From 67-14 sp020438345 (lineage in GTDB: Bacteria; Actinomycetota; Thermoleophilia; Solirubrobacterales; 70-9), in the NCBI GenBank assembly GCA_937872475.1, contig CALMSY010000026.1:1-64000 (forward strand): DNA of 64,000 nucleotides, given 5' to 3'. How positions within the stretch are numbered: the stretch's first letter is position 1; each line of letters opens with the position of its first letter. This document shows, piece after piece, positions 60,557-64,000 of this stretch. A model generated the notes under the pieces. The model saw only the letters and a program-made list of their open reading frames with translations. It ran no database searches and was not told the origin of the DNA. Both the position numbers and the translations under genes were made by a program.

Positions 60557-61363
60557 TCAGGGTTTCGGGGGGACTTCGGGCTGGCCGAGGTCGTAGGTCT
60601 GATAGGCGCCGAAGCGGCTGAACGTCTTGTGTGTGGGGCCGTGAAAGTCGGATGAGGCGGTCGCGGTGACCCCGAGTTCATCGGCCAGATCCAGCAGATG
60701 CCGGGTCTGCTTCTTGGTGTGTGACGGATAGAAGACCTCGATACCACCGATATCGAGCGCACGGATCAGCTCCTCGACCTGCTCTGGAACCTTGATGTCC
60801 CAATAGGGGTGAGCGATCACCGGAACACCACCCGCCTCACGAATCAGGGCGCAGGCCTGGTTCGCATCAGGCCACTCACGGGAAACAAAAGCCTTGGCAC
60901 CCGGGACGAGCCACTCCTCGAAAAAGGGTCCGAGATTGCCCGTCGCCCCGGCCGCCCTGGCGATATGGGGGCGACCAATCGCGTCCGCGGCGCCGGCTTC
61001 GCGGACCGCATCCTCGAAGGTGAGATCGAAGCCGTGATCGCGCAGATTCTGGACGATCACCTTCGCCCGGTTGCGCCTTTCCTCCTGTGCCCGCTCGCAG
61101 GCCGGAGTGATCTTCTCCACATCCACCCAGTAGCCGCAGATATGGAGATCCTCGGCGTATTCGTGGACGGATGACATCTCGACTGCGGGAACGATCTCCA
61201 CCCCCAGCCGCTCGCCAGCCTCGACCGCTTCGGGAACACCGGCCACACCATCATGGTCAGTCAGCGCCAGCACCTCTACCCCGGCCTTCGCGGCTTCCTC
61301 AACCACGCCTGCCGGTTCGAGCTGGCCATCAGAAATAACGGAGTGAGACTGAAGTTCGATCAT
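60557..61363 (-). CDS. PHP-domain phosphoesterase
   Basis: This is a 268-aa protein of the polymerase-and-histidinol-phosphatase fold. Metal ligands in order: SHSVISDG, LTDHDG, Glu in AVEMSS, RPHIARA, IAHPYW and SDFHGPTH. The family includes 5'-3' exoribonucleases (RNase AM/YciV type) and nucleotide phosphatases. The leaderless-type start is clear: TAGGAT at 61373-61378, 9 nt before the ATG. It is divergent from the biotin carboxylase gene with 63 bp between the start codons. Confidence 0.88.
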   Translation of the reverse strand: MIELQSHSVISDGQLEPAGVVEEAAKAGVEVLALTDHDGVAGVPEAVEAGERLGVEIVPAVEMSSVHEYAEDLHICGYWVDVEKITPACERAQEERRNRAKVIVQNLRDHGFDLTFEDAVREAGAADAIGRPHIARAAGATGNLGPFFEEWLVPGAKAFVSREWPDANQACALIREAGGVPVIAHPYWDIKVPEQVEELIRALDIGGIEVFYPSHTKKQTRHLLDLADELGVTATASSDFHGPTHKTFSRFGAYQTYDLGQPEVPPKP

Positions 61364-61411
61364 GAGCGGACCATCCTAAGGTGCGAAGCGCCCCGAGATA
61401 GCTCCGACAAA

Positions 61412-61417
61412 TAAACT
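61412..61417 (+). promoter_or_regulatory. leaderless-type -10 element (TAAACT) of the biotin carboxylase gene
   Basis: CAAATAAACT (61408-61417) ends 9 nt before the ATG at 61427, exactly as it does before the carboxyltransferase gene at 42969. No ribosome-binding site is seen. The two unlinked carboxylase subunit genes therefore appear to share the same promoter core and leaderless translation. Confidence 0.5.
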
Positions 61418-61426
61418 CTCCCGGCT

Positions 61427-63190
61427 ATGTTTTCGAAGATCCTGATCGCCAATCGTGGCGAAATCGCCATCCGTGTCGCCCGCGCCTGCAAGGAGATGGG
61501 GATCACCTCCGTTGCCGTGTACTCGGAGGCTGATCGGGACGCTCCCCATGTGAAGGCTTGTGACGAAGCTTTCCTGATCGGCCCTGCCCTGCCAGCCGAG
61601 AGCTACCTTTCGATCGAGAAGATCCTGCAGGCTTGCCGCGACTCGGGTGCCGAAGCGGTCCACCCCGGCTACGGGTTCCTTGCCGAAAACTCTGATTTCG
61701 CCCGCGCCCTCGATGACGCCGGAATCACATTCATCGGCCCGCCCGCTTCGGCGATCGATGCGATGGGTTCGAAAACCATGGCCCGCGAGGTCATGGAAAA
61801 GGCCGGTGTGCCGATCGTCCCCGGTGCCACCGCACCCGCCAAAGACCTTGAAGAAGCCCGGAAGCAGGCTGAGTCGGCCGGATACCCCGTCGCCTGCAAG
61901 GCGGTCGGTGGAGGTGGTGGAAAAGGCTTCCGTGTAGCAATGACTCCCGACGACCTGGCTGAAGCTTTCGAGGGCTCTGCCCGTGAAGGCGAGAAATTCT
62001 TCTCCGACGACCGGGTGTATGTCGAGCGTTACCTCGAGGATCCCCGCCATGTCGAAGTTCAGGTTCTCGCTGACAAGCACGGAAACGTGATTCACCTCGG
62101 CGAGCGTGACTGCTCGATTCAGCGCCGTCACCAGAAAGTAATCGAGGAAGCCCCGGGCCCGCATGTCGACGAAGAGATGAGGGATCGAATCGGCCGGATC
62201 GCCACCGAAGCCGCAAAGGCCGTCGGGTACTACTCGGCCGGCACGATCGAAGGCATGCAGGTCGGGGACGAGTACTTTTTCCTTGAGATGAACACCAGGG
62301 TCCAGGTCGAGCATTGCGTGACCGAGATGATCACCGGGGTGGACATCGTCCGCGAGCAGATCAAAATCGCCAGCGGCGAGGAACTCGCCCTGAAGCAGGA
62401 CGATGTGGTGATTGACGGCTGGGCGATCGAATGCCGCATCAACGCCGAAAAGGCGGACAAGAACTTCGCGCCCGCACCCGGCCCGATCGACATCTACAGT
62501 GAACCGTCCGGTCCCGGCGTCCGCGTCGACTCCGGTGTCAAGGCGGGTTCAGAAGTCACCCCCATGTACGACCCGATGGTCGCCAAGCTGATCGTCTGGG
62601 ATGAATCCCGGGAGGCCGCGACCCGACGGATGCTGCGTGCCCTTGACGAATATGAGATCGCGCCGCTTTCCACCCTGATTCCATTCCACAAGACGATCCT
62701 CCGGACCGAACAGTGGGAACGGGGAGAAACCTGCCGCGACCTGATGGAGGACCGGAAGTGGCTGAAGACCACGGCCCCGGAGGAGAGCGCCATCCCCGAA
62801 GCCGCGGAGGGCGAAGGCGAAAAGGTTGCCCGGAACTACCTGGTCGAAGTTTCCGGCAAGCGCTTTGACGTGAAGGTGATCGGCGAAGCGAGCGGATTCG
62901 CTGCGGCCGGCCCTGCGGCCGGCCGCGCCCCCAAGGCGAAGCGCGAGAGGAAGGCCGGCAAGGGTGGCGGTGGAGGCGGACCGGTGCTCGATTCCCCGCT
63001 CCAGGGTTCGATCTTCAAGCTCGAGGTGACCGAGGGTGCCGAGGTGAAAGAAGGCGACCTGATCTGTGTGATCGAGGCAATGAAGATGGAGAACGAGATC
63101 ACGGCCCACAAGGATGGCAAGATCACCAAGGTCAGCATTTCCGTTGGCGACGCTGTCGCATCCGGGGATCCCCTCGTCACAATTGAGTAA
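61427..63190 (+). CDS. acyl-CoA carboxylase biotin carboxylase / biotin carrier alpha subunit
   Basis: This is a 587-aa alpha subunit with both domains on one chain. Biotin carboxylase domain (1-445): KILIANRGEIAIRVARA, the ATP-grasp Gly-rich loop KAVGGGGGKGFR, FIGPP and FFLEMNTRVQVEH. C-terminal biotinyl domain: EAMKMENEI with the biotinylated Lys near residue 553, preceded by a flexible KAGKGGGGGG linker. Actinobacterial acetyl/propionyl-CoA carboxylases pair one such alpha subunit with several beta subunits; the beta at 42969 is a candidate partner. It is divergent from the PHP gene, with a leaderless-type start. Confidence 0.94.
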   Translation: MFSKILIANRGEIAIRVARACKEMGITSVAVYSEADRDAPHVKACDEAFLIGPALPAESYLSIEKILQACRDSGAEAVHPGYGFLAENSDFARALDDAGITFIGPPASAIDAMGSKTMAREVMEKAGVPIVPGATAPAKDLEEARKQAESAGYPVACKAVGGGGGKGFRVAMTPDDLAEAFEGSAREGEKFFSDDRVYVERYLEDPRHVEVQVLADKHGNVIHLGERDCSIQRRHQKVIEEAPGPHVDEEMRDRIGRIATEAAKAVGYYSAGTIEGMQVGDEYFFLEMNTRVQVEHCVTEMITGVDIVREQIKIASGEELALKQDDVVIDGWAIECRINAEKADKNFAPAPGPIDIYSEPSGPGVRVDSGVKAGSEVTPMYDPMVAKLIVWDESREAATRRMLRALDEYEIAPLSTLIPFHKTILRTEQWERGETCRDLMEDRKWLKTTAPEESAIPEAAEGEGEKVARNYLVEVSGKRFDVKVIGEASGFAAAGPAAGRAPKAKRERKAGKGGGGGGPVLDSPLQGSIFKLEVTEGAEVKEGDLICVIEAMKMENEITAHKDGKITKVSISVGDAVASGDPLVTIE

Positions 63191-63258
63191 GATCCCGCGG
63201 TCGCTTCGGTCCGGGCGTTGATCCGGTCGGCGCGATCCCGCTCACGAGAGGATCACCG

Positions 63259-63468
63259 ATGGAAATATTTGCCTATCTGGACCCGGGCAGCGCCAGCGCA
63301 CTGCTTGCCGCTGTACTCGCCGGAGTCGCCGGCATCGGCGCCGCTATCCGCACATTCGGTCGCAATTTTCTGGACACCCTGATGTTCTGGAAAAAGGACG
63401 AACCGGCTGTCGAAGCATCCCCGACAGCGACCCCCGGCACCGCCGAAGACAAACCGCCCGAGCAGTAG
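63259..63468 (+). CDS. small membrane protein with YLDPGSAS motif
   Basis: This is a 69-aa protein with one hydrophobic helix (LLAAVLAGVAGIGAAI) directly after the YLDPGSASA segment, then a short basic interface (RTFGRNFLD) and an acidic tail. Small proteins opening with 'YLDPGSxS' are frequently found next to surface-glycan methyltransferases, and here such a gene follows 4 bp downstream. Ribosome site AGAGGA before the ATG. Role unknown; possibly a membrane tether for its neighbour. Confidence 0.65.
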   Translation: MEIFAYLDPGSASALLAAVLAGVAGIGAAIRTFGRNFLDTLMFWKKDEPAVEASPTATPGTAEDKPPEQ

Positions 63469-63472
63469 AGCT

Positions 63473-64000
63473 GTGTCAGCCGCAGAACCGGGCTCGTTCA
63501 GGGACCGGGACAGCCGCGTCGTTGTTGCCGACGACGCGATTTACCGGGCCCTGAGCCCGGAAGGCGCGGAGGACTGGGCGGCCCTGGCCGCCAGCCCCCT
63601 GGTTGATCAGTTGATGGCCAACGGTCAGCTGATCGGAACAAGAGAGGCTGACGGGTCGGTGCTAGGGGAGCTCGGCGGATCAGTGACCGGAGAGCCCGGT
63701 GGGTCGGTGACCGGAGCGTCCGGCAGTCTGCTTCCGACCGGGGTCGCAAAGGTACTCGAGCATGACCGGATCCCGTTCGTGTCCTATCCCTACGAATGGA
63801 CTTTCAGCATGCTCCGGGACGCCGCATGCCTCCAGCTCGATCTGGGTATCGCCGCCGTTGACCACGGACTCGCCCTGAAGGACGCAACGCCCTACAACGT
63901 CCAGTTCACCGGTTCCAGCCCGGTCTTCATTGACATCGGGTCTTTCGAGAAGATCAGGGAAGGCGAGCCGTGGGTCGGGTACCGGCAGTTCTGCATGCTC
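63473..64000 (+). CDS. SAM-dependent methyltransferase with kinase-like N-terminal region (partial)
   Basis: The first 176 residues are visible; the frame is open to the window end. The segment RIPFVSYPYEWTFSMLRDAACLQLDLGIAAVDHGLALKDATPYNVQFTGSSPVFIDIGSFEK matches the N-terminal, kinase-resembling half of a methyltransferase family related to nodulation protein NoeA. The methyltransferase half itself lies beyond the window. Residues 61-84 are three in-frame copies of an 8-residue unit (GSVLGELG, GSVTGEPG, GSVTGASG), probably a recent insertion in a loop. The start is GTG at 63473, 4 bp after the small membrane protein. Confidence 0.75.
   Translation, partial: MSAAEPGSFRDRDSRVVVADDAIYRALSPEGAEDWAALAASPLVDQLMANGQLIGTREADGSVLGELGGSVTGEPGGSVTGASGSLLPTGVAKVLEHDRIPFVSYPYEWTFSMLRDAACLQLDLGIAAVDHGLALKDATPYNVQFTGSSPVFIDIGSFEKIREGEPWVGYRQFCML

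Overview
The window is a high-GC, densely coded bacterial chromosome segment. Secreted proteins with Ig-like or cell-wall C-termini, LAL-type LuxR regulators, a two-gene acyl-CoA carboxylase and TANNNT -10 hexamers placed directly before start codons all suggest an actinobacterium. The class Thermoleophilia (Solirubrobacterales-like) is my best guess from overall style; it is not proven by any marker gene here. No rRNA, tRNA, CRISPR array or replication origin was seen.

Layout. 1-0.36 kb: the end of an IS3-family insertion sequence. 0.47-3.2 kb: a secreted trypsin-like protease, a small ribbon-helix-helix-like protein and a secreted class A beta-lactamase-fold protein. 3.3-4.6 kb: three overlapping or abutting genes for single-pass membrane proteins with short collagen Gly-X-Y stretches. 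4.6-9.7 kb (minus strand): the most remarkable region, a compact operon that encodes what looks like a complete ubiquitin-type conjugation pathway. In transcription order it holds an E2-like protein, a ubiquitin-like protein ending in Gly, an E1-like enzyme with a UBA3-like catalytic Cys region, a second E2-like protein, a JAMM isopeptidase, and two membrane proteins with a cytoplasmic binuclear RING-like zinc finger and an exported C-terminal domain. The last two are candidate membrane-anchored E3 ligases that could sense something outside the cell. The collagen genes and this operon converge, with 16 bp between them.

9.9-12.7 kb: a secreted beta-helix protein and an SGNH-hydrolase lipoprotein. 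12.8-48.6 kb: a very large surface-polysaccharide locus. It holds two nucleotide-sugar SDR enzymes, a Wzm/Wzt ABC exporter, about seven GT2-type glycosyltransferase domains (one fused to a second glycosyltransferase), GT-C membrane enzymes, seven or eight SAM methyltransferases and an O-acyltransferase. It is interrupted at 40.0-44.5 kb by two S51 peptidase paralogues, a secreted protein and the carboxyltransferase subunit of an acyl-CoA carboxylase.

48.6-55.8 kb: a small carboxylase-epsilon-like protein, dodecin, two tandem LAL regulators (the first probably starting at CTG), a small protein and a rhodanese. 56.0-60.4 kb: an assimilatory sulfate reduction operon (sulfite reductase, cysH, sat, cysC) preceded by a structured leader. 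60.5-64 kb: a PHP phosphoesterase, the biotin carboxylase/biotin carrier subunit, a small membrane protein and the start of a methyltransferase of surface-glycan type.

A cross-cutting observation: about twenty gene starts lack a Shine-Dalgarno site but have a TANNNT hexamer 6-10 nt upstream, which implies widespread leaderless transcription. I used this pattern to choose several starts.
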